Below are positions 19,175-26,593 of a stretch of DNA of 64,000 bases, in pieces. Location of the stretch: the NCBI RefSeq assembly GCF_014212055.1, contig NZ_JACJVO010000009.1, positions 310,001-374,000 on the forward strand. The letters are read 5' to 3'. The first letter of the stretch is position 1, and each line of letters begins with the position of its first letter. This stretch comes from Cohnella zeiphila. GTDB taxonomy: Bacteria > Bacillota > Bacilli > Paenibacillales > Paenibacillaceae. Both the position numbers and the translations under genes were made by a program. Below the pieces are notes generated by a model, which saw nothing but the letters and a program-made list of their open reading frames with translations, was not told where the DNA came from and made no database searches.

Positions 19175-19780
19175 ATGTTCGAGAGCTACAACAAAGTGCA
19201 GAAAGCCGTGCTGGAGACGACTCTCGGCATCTTGATCGAGAAGGATCTGCAGGCGACGTCGATGTCGCTCATCGCCAAGCAGTCCGGCGTATCGACGGGC
19301 AACATCTATCATTACTTCGACAGCAAAGAGGCCGTTATCAACGAGCTGTACAAGGCGATCGTGAAGTTCAACGGCGAGTACGTGCTAAAAGGATTTTACG
19401 ATACGGACGACATCCGGCCGCGATTCGATCGGGCCTGGGACCGATACGTCCGGCTGAGCCTGGAGCATCCGCAAGGCTTCCGGTTCATCGAACAGTATTC
19501 CTTCTCCCCTTATATTTATCCGGAATCGAAGGGGGAGGCTTACGAAGGCGGCTGGTGCGGCCCGATGAACAAGCTGTACGAGGAGGCGATCGGCCGGGGG
19601 GAATTCGTCAAAGAGAACCCGGCGGCGCTGGTGCAGATGCATACCGGCTCGTTCGTCTATTTGATCAAAGGGCATTTGGAAGGGCGGTTTCAACTGACGG
19701 AGGAGTTGATCCGCACGGCGATCCGCTCCTGTTGGAACTCGGTTCGCGCCGAGGAAACGGCGTCCGCCGATCCGGCATAA
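19175..19780 (+). CDS. TetR/AcrR-family transcriptional repressor
   Basis: A 201-residue regulator. The N-terminal helix-turn-helix is visible in SMSLIAKQSGVSTGNIYHYF followed by DSKEAVINELY; the remaining helical domain binds an unknown ligand. I chose the ATG at 19175, which follows GGGGGGATC; an in-frame ATG at 19034 lies inside the upstream terminator region and before the promoter. The promoter carries a motif shared with the SDR gene at 20427, indicating autoregulation and control of that gene. It is convergent with the SRPBCC gene. Confidence 0.9.
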   Translation: MFESYNKVQKAVLETTLGILIEKDLQATSMSLIAKQSGVSTGNIYHYFDSKEAVINELYKAIVKFNGEYVLKGFYDTDDIRPRFDRAWDRYVRLSLEHPQGFRFIEQYSFSPYIYPESKGEAYEGGWCGPMNKLYEEAIGRGEFVKENPAALVQMHTGSFVYLIKGHLEGRFQLTEELIRTAIRSCWNSVRAEETASADPA

Positions 19781-19800
19781 CGGACGCCGCACGACCTCGG

Positions 19801-20229
19801 TTACAGAGCTTCCGCCACCGATTTGAGCGCGGACAGCACCGCGTTCTCCCCTTCATCGGCGCCGCTGTCCGACGAGCCGGCACCCGGCCGATTGTCGGTC
19901 TGCACGATCGACAGCAGCGTTGCGCCGTTTTCCTCTTCCAGGACGTAGCTCATGACGAAGTAATTCTCGGGCTTGTCCTCCAAATCGGGACGAGGCGCAA
20001 ACAGGGAATACTTGACCCGCTTCCCGGGCGTGACTTCCAGTACCTTGCCCCACTGCTCGTACACGTTGCCTTCCCATGCGCTGCGGAACCGGATCTCGCT
20101 TCCGACCTGCCAATCCGTCAGCAGATCGCTGCCGTACTGCCACTGCTTGACCAGCTCGGGCTTCGTCAGAGCCTCCCATACTTTGTCGGCAGAGGCGTTC
20201 ATGCGGATGCGGGATACATTCTCGGCCAT
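19801..20229 (-). CDS. SRPBCC (AHSA1-like) family protein
   Basis: A 142-residue START/Bet v 1-like protein with the AHSA1 pattern: VSRIRMNASADKVWEALTKPE at the N-terminus, then WQVGSEIRFR and VLEVTPGKRVKYSL. These small proteins bind lipophilic ligands; the ligand is unknown. The ribosome site AGGAGGAGG precedes the ATG. It is divergent from the SDR gene across a 197-nt gap that holds two TetR-type operators nearer the SDR side, so co-control is possible. Confidence 0.85.
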   Translation of the reverse strand: MAENVSRIRMNASADKVWEALTKPELVKQWQYGSDLLTDWQVGSEIRFRSAWEGNVYEQWGKVLEVTPGKRVKYSLFAPRPDLEDKPENYFVMSYVLEEENGATLLSIVQTDNRPGAGSSDSGADEGENAVLSALKSVAEAL

Positions 20230-20325
20230 GCTTGTTCCTCCTCCTATCGGCTATTTCCTTAATGTAGCAAACATAGAGGGCGCTTGACCAGCATAACAAG
20301 ACTTGCCATGAATCCGAATCTTCGC

Positions 20326-20407
20326 TTGACAAACGGAATGCGGAAAATTAGGATTAGAATGAACGTTCGATCTAGTCTTCTGCAACAATAGAATGAACGT
20401 TCAATTT
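20326..20407 (+). promoter_or_regulatory. SDR gene promoter with two TetR-type operators
   Basis: TTGACA (20326-20331), 17-nt spacer, TAGGAT (20349-20354). Operator 1 has its GAACGTTC core at 20361-20368 and operator 2 at 20395-20402. Their centres are 34 nt apart, and both are flanked by AAT on the left and A/T-rich sequence on the right, like the site before the TetR gene. Both lie downstream of the -10 element, as expected for repression. Confidence 0.75.
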
Positions 20408-20426
20408 AAAAGTTGGAGGGGCAAAG

Positions 20427-21245
20427 ATGAGCAAAACGGTATTTATTACGGGGACCAGTTCGGGATTGGGCAAACGAACGGCGATTCGATTCGCTCGGAT
20501 GGGCTGGAACGTAGCGGCCACCATGCGTACGCCGGAGAAAGAAACCGAGCTGACGTCTTACGACAACATTAAAATTTTCAAGCTGGACGTTACCCAGGCG
20601 GATCAGGTTCAAACGGCGGTGGAACAAGCGATCGCCGCATTCGGGAAAATCGACGTCGTCATCAATAACGCCGGAATGGGCACCTACGGACCTTTGGAGC
20701 TGGCCCAAGAAGATGCGATCGATTGGCAGTTTGCCGTGAATACGCGGGGACCGATCAACGTCATTCGTCAATTTCTGCCGCATTACCGGGCTAATGGAGG
20801 AGGGATGTTTATCAATATCAGCTCCTTCATGGGGATTACGACGGCCGTCCCGCTCGGATCGCTCTACAACATGTCCAAGTTCGCGCTGGAAGGATTAACG
20901 GAAGGTCTTTACTACGAACTGCGTCCCTTTAATATCGAACTACGCTTGATTGAGCAAGGCGGCTCTTCAGGAAATAACTTCAAGGACAATATTACCTGGA
21001 ACAAAGATGAGAAGATCCGGGACTACGACGAGATGATGACGAAGCTGGAAAAGATCATGAGTTCCGCGGAAGCCGGCCGCGAGCTCGACGACCCCGAAAT
21101 CATCGTGGATGCCATTGTCGCCCAGGCGACGGGGAAAAACAAAAAATTCCGCACCGTGGTCGGCGCCGCCGGCAATCAACTGATGGCCCTGCGGAACTCC
21201 GTGCCGATCGAACAATATTTGGAAACCATGGCCCAAAATTTTTGA
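20427..21245 (+). CDS. Short-chain dehydrogenase/reductase (SDR)
   Basis: A 272-residue classical SDR. The NAD(P)-binding motif is TGTSSGLG (residues about 8-15), followed by NNAGMG and the catalytic YNMSK (Tyr-x-x-x-Lys) with an upstream serine in NISSF. A GGAGGGG ribosome site precedes the ATG. Two TetR operators in its promoter suggest induction by the same ligand that releases the TetR protein at 19175. The substrate is unknown. Confidence 0.92.
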   Translation: MSKTVFITGTSSGLGKRTAIRFARMGWNVAATMRTPEKETELTSYDNIKIFKLDVTQADQVQTAVEQAIAAFGKIDVVINNAGMGTYGPLELAQEDAIDWQFAVNTRGPINVIRQFLPHYRANGGGMFINISSFMGITTAVPLGSLYNMSKFALEGLTEGLYYELRPFNIELRLIEQGGSSGNNFKDNITWNKDEKIRDYDEMMTKLEKIMSSAEAGRELDDPEIIVDAIVAQATGKNKKFRTVVGAAGNQLMALRNSVPIEQYLETMAQNF

Positions 21246-21268
21246 TCGTACGGCTTGGCAGGAAAGTT

Positions 21269-21333
21269 CCGGGGTCCCCGCAAAGTACCTGAATAAGCTT
21301 CGAAGCCACGCCCCGCTTTGCGGGGTTATCTTA
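21269..21333. repeat. 65-nt structured intergenic element, copy A
   Basis: 59 of 65 positions match copy B at 55281-55345. An outer stem pairs CCCCGCAAAG (21276-21285) with CTTTGCGGGG (21316-21325). A local hairpin CCCCGC-TTT-GCGGGG (21311-21325) uses the same 3' arm, so the two folds exclude each other. A GCTTCGAAGC palindrome lies between. It sits between convergent genes and its last 3 nt are the stop codon of the AraC gene. Confidence 0.8.
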
Positions 21334-22227
21334 GCGGACCGACTGTTCTCTCGCCTGGGAAGGAGTCATTCCCTTGTACTGCTTAAACAGCTTGGTAAAG
21401 TAATTCGGGTTGCCGCAGCCGACCCGGTCGGCCGCTTCGGTAACGGTAAGATCGCTCTCCAGCAGCAGGCGTTCGGCTTCGTTCATGCGGTACCAGTTCA
21501 CGTAGTCGACGAACGTTCGGCCGGTCAGCTTTTTGAACTGTTTGCAGAAGTGGTAGGGGTTCAGATTGACCCTTCGGGCGGCTTCCTCTATCGTTATGCC
21601 GTCCTGGTAATGCTCCTCCACGTATCGAAGGAGCGGTTTGAACCGTTCGGAGTTCCGCGAGAACGAGGCCGTCGCTCCGACCGCTTCGCGTTCCGCCAGG
21701 TGTTCCCGCGCCAGCAGGGAGAACAGCAGGTACAGATGAGATTTGACCGCCAGCTCGTAGGCGCGGCGCTTGTCGTTGAACTCTTCGATCGCGCGAACGA
21801 CGCATTGCCGGACGGGACTTGCGGCATCCGTTCCGGAGGCGATCCGCACCGGGAACCGGACTTTGCCTTCGATGTACGGGGCCAGAAAGCGGGAATGGAC
21901 CGGGTCGTGAGGAAGGCCGCCGAGCATGGAGCCGTTGAACACAAAGGCGATAAACTCCATGTCCTGGTCGCACGGACTGAATCCGGCGTGCAGCCCGCCG
22001 GACGGGACCAGCAGCAGGTCGCCGGGCGCGGCTTCGTAAGGCTCGCTCTCGATGTGGAAGACGGCCGTCCCCTTGACCATGAGGAGCAGCTCGAAATGCT
22101 CGTGCCAATGCAGCCATAAGATTTGCTGGCCCTTCAGGCAGTTGTCGTGCTGCAGCCGGAACATGCGGAACGGGTATTCCTGCCCGGCCAGCGAAGTATT
22201 CTCCCACAGCTCGCGAGGGTGCGTCAC
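21331..22227 (-). CDS. AraC-family regulator with cupin domain
   Basis: A 298-residue regulator: an N-terminal cupin (LHWHEHFELLLMV, then LLLVPSGGLHAGF) and a C-terminal double helix-turn-helix (ITIEEAARRVNLNPYHFCKQF and VTEAADRVGCGNPNYFTKLF). I chose the GTG at 22227 because AAAAGGAGG lies 9 nt upstream; the longer frame to 22362 would overlap the divergent gene start. It is divergent from the isomerase/dehydrogenase operon and probably controls it. Its stop codon lies inside the 65-nt repeat. Confidence 0.88.
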   Translation of the reverse strand: MTHPRELWENTSLAGQEYPFRMFRLQHDNCLKGQQILWLHWHEHFELLLMVKGTAVFHIESEPYEAAPGDLLLVPSGGLHAGFSPCDQDMEFIAFVFNGSMLGGLPHDPVHSRFLAPYIEGKVRFPVRIASGTDAASPVRQCVVRAIEEFNDKRRAYELAVKSHLYLLFSLLAREHLAEREAVGATASFSRNSERFKPLLRYVEEHYQDGITIEEAARRVNLNPYHFCKQFKKLTGRTFVDYVNWYRMNEAERLLLESDLTVTEAADRVGCGNPNYFTKLFKQYKGMTPSQAREQSVR

Positions 22228-22361
22228 CGCCGTTCGCCTCCTTTTCCCGAAAGCGCAAGATTCCACCCATAAAACACAAGATCGGGTAGAGAACTCGCGG
22301 CAAATACCAAATATAATCGGGTTGTATTCTTTACTATAGCTCAATATAGGAGTGACGGACA

Positions 22362-23252
22362 ATGAGCAATACCTACCTGAGAGTCGGAACGCTGGTCGGA
22401 GGGAACGACGCGGTGCGCGTCATTCCGCAGATCGCGAAGCACGGCTTCGAGTCATACGCGCTGACGTTCTGGCAGACGACGGGGAATGCCGATCTGGCGG
22501 AGCTGGGAAAACGCGCCCGCGCGGTGGCGGAGGAGCATGGAGCGATCATCTCCAGCATCGGCGTATTCGGCAATCCGCTTACCGGCGAGGGCAACAATGC
22601 GGACTCGCTGGCGAGCTGGGAGCGGCTGATCGATCATGCGCATCATTTCGGAGCCGACATTGTAAACGGTTTTACCGGACGGCTGACGGACCGGCCGATC
22701 GAGGAGTCGATCCCCCGCTTCAAGGAAGTGTTCGGAGAGCTCGCCCGCCGGGCGGCGGACCGGGGCGTGCGGATCGCGTTCGAGAACTGCTCGATGGACG
22801 GCGACTGGAACAAGGGAGACTGGAATATCGCGCACAACCCGACGGCTTGGGAGCTGATGTTCGACGCGGTGCCGGCGGACAACATCGGCCTGGAATGGGA
22901 ACCGTGCCACCAGATGGTCGCCTTGATCGATCCGATTCCGCAGCTTCGCAAGTGGACGGACAAAATTTTCCACGTGCATGGCAAGGACGCCACGATCGCT
23001 TGGGACATCGTCAAGGAATACGGCGTTCACGGCAAGCAAAAATATGTCTGGCACCGGACGCCGGGCTTCGGCGATACGAACTGGACCGACGTCATCACCA
23101 TTTTGCGCCAGGCGGGTTACCAAGGAACGATCGACATTGAAGGCTGGCACGACCCGGTATACCGCGACGAGCTGGAGATGACCGGTCAAGTTCACGCCCT
23201 GAATTACCTCAAGCGCTGCCGCGGCGGCGACTTCGTGCCGAATCCGGAATAA
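22362..23252 (+). CDS. Sugar phosphate isomerase/epimerase (TIM barrel)
   Basis: A 296-residue xylose-isomerase-like/AP-endonuclease-2-fold protein. Likely metal ligands are in RIAFENCSMDG (Glu), LEWEPCH (Glu/His), HVHGKD (His/Asp) and IDIEGWHDP (Glu). Such enzymes isomerise or epimerise sugars or inositol derivatives. The ribosome site is GGAGTGA before the ATG. It is the first gene of a two-gene operon with a Gfo/Idh/MocA dehydrogenase, a pairing common in catabolism of inositols and uncommon sugars, and is divergent from an AraC regulator. Confidence 0.9.
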   Translation: MSNTYLRVGTLVGGNDAVRVIPQIAKHGFESYALTFWQTTGNADLAELGKRARAVAEEHGAIISSIGVFGNPLTGEGNNADSLASWERLIDHAHHFGADIVNGFTGRLTDRPIEESIPRFKEVFGELARRAADRGVRIAFENCSMDGDWNKGDWNIAHNPTAWELMFDAVPADNIGLEWEPCHQMVALIDPIPQLRKWTDKIFHVHGKDATIAWDIVKEYGVHGKQKYVWHRTPGFGDTNWTDVITILRQAGYQGTIDIEGWHDPVYRDELEMTGQVHALNYLKRCRGGDFVPNPE

Positions 23253-23268
23253 GGAAGGTGTGGGAAAA

Positions 23269-24294
23269 ATGAAAACGTATCGGATAGCGCTTGCCGGCTG
23301 CGGCGGAATGGCGAGAACCTGGGTGGAATACGCACTGTCGAGGGAGGATGCGGAGATCGTCGCGCTCGTCGACATCTTTCCGGCGGCCGCCCAGGCCATG
23401 GCGGAAAGATATGGGCTGAAGAGCGGCATCTATTCCGACTTGGCGCAAGCGATCGCCGAATCGGGGGCGAATCTCGTCTTCGACGTGACCATTCCGGCCA
23501 CGCATCATCAGATCGGCAAGACGGCGATGGAAGCGGGCTGCGACGTGCTCGGCGAGAAGCCGATGGCCGCGACGATGGAGGAAGCCCGCGATCTGATCCG
23601 CGTCAGCGAGCGGACGGGCCGCACGCTGGCGGTCATGCAGAATCGCCGATACAACGCCAACATCCGCGCGCTGCGCGGGCTGATCGAACGCGGAACGATC
23701 GGCAAAGTCGGCTATGTCGGCGCCGACTTTTTCCTCGGGCCGCACTTCGGCGGGTTCCGGGAAGCGATGGACAGCCCGCTCATTCTGGACATGGCCATCC
23801 ACACGTTCGACCAAGCGCGGATGCTGACCGGAGCCGATCCGGTATCCGTCTACTGCCACGAATTCAATCCTCCGGGGTCGTGGTACGCGGGCAACGCCTC
23901 GGCTGTCTGCATCTTTGAAATGTCCGACGGCTCGGTGTTCTGCTACCGCGGTTCGTGGTGCGCCGAAGGAGCGCCCACCTCGTGGGAATCCGACTGGCGG
24001 ATTACGGGCGAGCGCGGCACGGCGCTGTGGGACGGAACGAATGCGCCGTACGCGGAAGTCGTCGCCGCCGAGCAGGATGGCAAGTTCATTCGCGAGAACG
24101 CTCGGGTCGAAGCGGAGTTCGATTGGACCGGACGCGAAGGTCATGCCGGCTGCCTGGACGAGATGCTCGCCGCCCTGGCGTCCGGCCGTCCGGCCGAGAC
24201 CGACTGCCGCGACAACGTCCACAGCATCGCCATGGTGCTGGGGGCGATCGAGAGCGCCAAAACCGGCAAGAAAATTTGGCTGAAGGATCTGTAA
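23269..24294 (+). CDS. Gfo/Idh/MocA family oxidoreductase
   Basis: A 341-residue NAD(P)-dependent dehydrogenase. The Rossmann motif is ALAGCGGMART near residue 8; the catalytic-lysine motif LGEKPMA is around residue 95; the C-terminal substrate domain follows. The ATG at 23269 is preceded by AAGGAAGG at the right distance; the in-frame GTG at 23260 is not. It starts 16 nt after the isomerase gene, so both belong to one operon. The substrate is a sugar or polyol, not identified. Confidence 0.92.
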   Translation: MKTYRIALAGCGGMARTWVEYALSREDAEIVALVDIFPAAAQAMAERYGLKSGIYSDLAQAIAESGANLVFDVTIPATHHQIGKTAMEAGCDVLGEKPMAATMEEARDLIRVSERTGRTLAVMQNRRYNANIRALRGLIERGTIGKVGYVGADFFLGPHFGGFREAMDSPLILDMAIHTFDQARMLTGADPVSVYCHEFNPPGSWYAGNASAVCIFEMSDGSVFCYRGSWCAEGAPTSWESDWRITGERGTALWDGTNAPYAEVVAAEQDGKFIRENARVEAEFDWTGREGHAGCLDEMLAALASGRPAETDCRDNVHSIAMVLGAIESAKTGKKIWLKDL

Positions 24295-24310
24295 GCTGCG
24301 GAACGTAACG

Positions 24311-24377
24311 ACTCCCCATACAACCTTGCCGATCGGTCCCGCCGGGGGCCAGGCGGTAGGTTGATGGGGAGTTTTTT
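24311..24377 (+). terminator. Intrinsic terminator of the isomerase/dehydrogenase operon
   Basis: ACTCCCCAT and a following CAACC pair with GGTTG-ATGGGGAGT, followed by six T residues (24372-24377). The loop is about 30 nt long and may itself fold. Confidence 0.8.
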
Positions 24378-24588
24378 AATTCGAGCCGGCAGGCCGTTTC
24401 TCGGCGTAGAGCCGGATCCGTGGGTGAAGTTGAACAGCACATTAAGCGCATTAGCAAGTATTGATCTGGAAATTGGTTAATTAATCTATGGCAAACCCTA
24501 ATCAATTCGTAACGACGACGGTACAATTTGTTTTCGCTTGGGTCTTCAAACCGAAATCTTTCGCCGGCGGCAAAGAAAAGTATTTCGT

Positions 24589-24846
24589 TCAACGATTGGT
24601 TTGTTCTTCTGATATTAATTCAATGTCTTTTTTTACTGCCTCTTGGAATTTGGAATATTGGTTTCTAAGTTGCGCAGCCAGTATAACCGGGCACGTCGCT
24701 AATACAAAATATCCTTCAAGCCCAATATTGAGTTGTTGCCAAAACAGTCTTGCTGCAAAGCAATACAGAAAAAGGGTTGCCGTCGATGCCGTTCCCATTG
24801 CCAAGCCGATAGTTTTCAAAGCATGTTTTCTCCTGACAGTGAGCAA
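24589..24846 (-). CDS. Small membrane protein, unknown function
   Basis: An 85-residue protein starting at a TTG at 24846, preceded 8 nt upstream by a perfect AGGAGG. It has two hydrophobic stretches (TIGLAMGTASTATLFLYCF and GYFVLATCPVILAAQL) followed by a charged C-terminal tail (FQEAVKKDIELISEEQTNR), so it is probably a two-helix membrane protein with a cytoplasmic tail. No family recognised. AT-rich codon use sets it apart from the flanking genes. A longer overlapping frame on the other strand has no good start site and is probably not a gene. Confidence 0.6.
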   Translation of the reverse strand: MLTVRRKHALKTIGLAMGTASTATLFLYCFAARLFWQQLNIGLEGYFVLATCPVILAAQLRNQYSKFQEAVKKDIELISEEQTNR

Positions 24847-24918
24847 TTTTATCGCCTCCTGAGGATTAGTACGCGTAATAGATTAAAAAGTTCGAAACTA
24901 TTTAATAAAGGGGATTTT

Positions 24919-25271
24919 ATGAAACAGCTTAGGTTTTTCGCAGGCATCAGCGGGATCAGCTTGCCGGCGGAGTGGGCGGCATAGAGACAGTGGCTTTAAG
25001 GCATTTCAGGAATTGACAACGTCGCGGTGGTTTCCCTGTCAAATATGCGGGCAAGCAAATAGACACATTAAATGACGTTTTTTCTGGTCGGAGATGTGCA
25101 GAATCGTTGGAGAGCCTAGCCCCTCTTGGGTGCTAGGAGCCGCCTCGGATATCGACCGGAGTGAAGAACCGGGCGGCTCGGCTGAAAGCGCTGGGGAATG
25201 CGGTCGATCCGCCGCAGACGCTCCCGTTGCAGTTTGGGATTCGGGTACTTCATGAAGGAGTTGGAGCTTAG
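24919..25271 (+). pseudogene. Decayed C5-cytosine DNA methyltransferase
   Basis: Read across frames, this is a degraded phage-type cytosine-C5 methyltransferase. The start (24919, after AAAGGGGA) encodes LRFFAGISGISLPAEWA, matching motif I; a 1-nt loss then shifts the frame and GIETVAL (motif II region) continues. FPCQ, the catalytic PCQ motif, is at 25031-25042, followed after a small deletion by YAGKQIDTLND at 25044 onward. MCRIVGEPSPSWVLGA follows from 25094 in another frame. A large deletion removes motifs VI-IX, and RLKALGNAVDPPQ (motif X) plus the C-terminus remain from 25161 to the stop at 25271. About 350 nt are left of a gene normally over 1 kb. Confidence 0.8.
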
Positions 25272-25693
25272 CAAAGAACGAAGTTCCCTGGGACGGGAAA
25301 AGTAACATCGACAATATCGTTGTATTTGCTGGCATCGAATGTTCCTTCAAGGCGACGAGGAACTTGATTGTCGCCGCAATTTAAGGGGAGCACTCCGGCG
25401 TCCCATGATGCTATTTTGTTGTTATTTTTGTCCAAAAATACATAATATGCAGTTGCTTCACCCGGCGAGTGAGGGGTAGATCCTAGAGAAGTAATTTTAA
25501 ATTCACTGATACACTTTCCATCGGTATAGATCCAAATACTATGTCCGTCGATGCGAGCAAGTTCTATGTTTTTCTCAACATCTTTTAGGATGTGTGGGTC
25601 AGGGGATAGCTTCGCGTGTTTATGTCCGGGCTCAGCTTCACGAAATCTTGCAGACCCATGGGTGTCTGTTGCTTTAAATGCTTTTGTACCCAT
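25268..25693 (-). CDS. Hypothetical protein, unknown function
   Basis: A 141-residue soluble protein with no signal peptide or membrane segment. The ATG at 25693 follows GGAGAGTGA by a normal distance; an in-frame TTG at 25708 is possible. The sequence is His-, Asp- and Lys-rich near the N-terminus (GHKHAKLSPDPHILKDVEKN). The C-terminal half looks like a beta-rich domain (SIWIYTDGKCISEFKI, ATAYYVFLDKNNNKIASWD). No family recognised. It is convergent with the methyltransferase remnant and overlaps its last codons by 4 nt. Its AT-rich codon use suggests it arrived with the island. Confidence 0.65.
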   Translation of the reverse strand: MGTKAFKATDTHGSARFREAEPGHKHAKLSPDPHILKDVEKNIELARIDGHSIWIYTDGKCISEFKITSLGSTPHSPGEATAYYVFLDKNNNKIASWDAGVLPLNCGDNQVPRRLEGTFDASKYNDIVDVTFPVPGNFVLC

Positions 25694-25787
25694 CTCTTCA
25701 CTCTCCAATAGTTTGTCAAAACTGATTTTATCCTTTACTCAAGAATTCTTTTGTATTCGTAGCCCTACGAATTAAGGAAGCGATGTC

Positions 25788-25933
25788 ATGCAAGAGCTGG
25801 GCATCAGCTTCGGAAGCACCGCGCCGACACGAACTGGAACCCTGAATATCTGACCTAGGACGAGTTCGTCGAGTGCCTGCGAAAGGTCCGGCTGGCGGCG
25901 GAGACGATGGCGCAGTATGACGCCATGAATTTT
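25788..25933 (+). pseudogene. Decayed coding stretch of unknown family
   Basis: MQELGISFG, then after a 1-nt shift KHRADTNWNPEYLT, an in-frame TAG at 25856-25858, and DEFVECLRKVRLAAETMAQYD in the same frame. The charged helical character and lack of other stops suggest a former gene, possibly phage-derived. The family is not recognised. Confidence 0.4.
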
Positions 25934-25973
25934 GGTTGCCTAGCTAAGCAAGCTCTACCCGTAATGATTGCTT

Positions 25974-26010
25974 TAAAAAAGCCTCGCTCCCCCGCCGTGA
26001 GGCTTTTTTA
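25974..26010. terminator. Bidirectional intrinsic terminator
   Basis: TAAAAAAGCCTC (25974-25985) pairs with GAGGCTTTTTTA (25999-26010), giving a T6 run downstream of the stem on both strands. It marks the right edge of the AT-richer island. Confidence 0.85.
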
Positions 26011-26155
26011 GCGTTTCGCGGAGATTGCGTTCCCTTGCGGGAATGTATCAACCGGCCGCAGCGTATAGATGTGTGGAGAGTCCGGCCCGGTTTTGGGCGG
26101 GGCGTGGGCTCGCGTTTCCGGCCTTACGCCGGAAGGGAAGGGCGGTGAGGACCGC

Positions 26156-26593
26156 GTGTCTCCATGGGCCATATGGCTGATCGTCGGCTTGGCTCTTTTG
26201 ATCGCGGAACTGTTTACGCTTACTTTTTTTCTGCTGTGGCTTGCCGTCGGCTGTCTGGTCGGGGCGCTGGCCGCCTGGCTCGCGCCGGATTCGCTGTGGC
26301 TGCAGGCGGTTGCGGCGATCGTCGCGGCCGGGGGACTGACGGCATTCGCGCAGCCGCTCGTCCGCAAATGGCGCGCCACCCCATCACGTTATAAGGACTC
26401 GGTCGACCGGCTCGTCGGCCGGAACGGCATCGCGGAAGAAGACGTTTCGGTGGGAAGCTCCGGTCTCGTCCGGATCGACGGACAGGTGTGGAGCGCTTAT
26501 TCGCAGGAGCCGCTTGCCAAGGGGGATCGCGTCGTCGTCGTGCAACGGGGGACGACCCGGCTGGAAGTGCGAAAAGGAGGGGAAGACGGGTAG
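26156..26593 (+). CDS. NfeD-family membrane protein
   Basis: A 145-residue protein. Two or three transmembrane helices at the N-terminus (WAIWLIVGLALLIAELFTLT and the following segments to about residue 75) precede a soluble OB-fold domain (VGRNGIAEEDVSVGSSGLVRIDGQVWSA), the NfeDC pattern. The GTG at 26156 follows GGTGAGG; an upstream in-frame ATG at 26069 is unsupported. The stop codon is directly followed by the SPFH gene start. The NfeD/SPFH pair is a standard membrane-microdomain operon. Confidence 0.85.
   Translation: MSPWAIWLIVGLALLIAELFTLTFFLLWLAVGCLVGALAAWLAPDSLWLQAVAAIVAAGGLTAFAQPLVRKWRATPSRYKDSVDRLVGRNGIAEEDVSVGSSGLVRIDGQVWSAYSQEPLAKGDRVVVVQRGTTRLEVRKGGEDG

Larger units (their letters stand above)
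24378..26010. other. AT-richer island with orphan genes and gene remnants
   Basis: This segment is visibly richer in A and T than its neighbours. It holds a small membrane-protein gene, a 141-residue orphan gene, a decayed DNA methyltransferase and a further decayed coding stretch. It ends at a bidirectional terminator. No integrase, repeats or attachment sites were seen. The 210 nt from 24378 to 24588 contain no gene I can support. Inference: residue of a phage or other mobile element. Confidence 0.6.

Noticed and set aside
24488-24862. 124-residue plus-strand frame overlapping the small membrane-protein gene
   Set aside because: It has no ribosome site at the start and overlaps the minus-strand gene, whose AGGAGG site is perfect.
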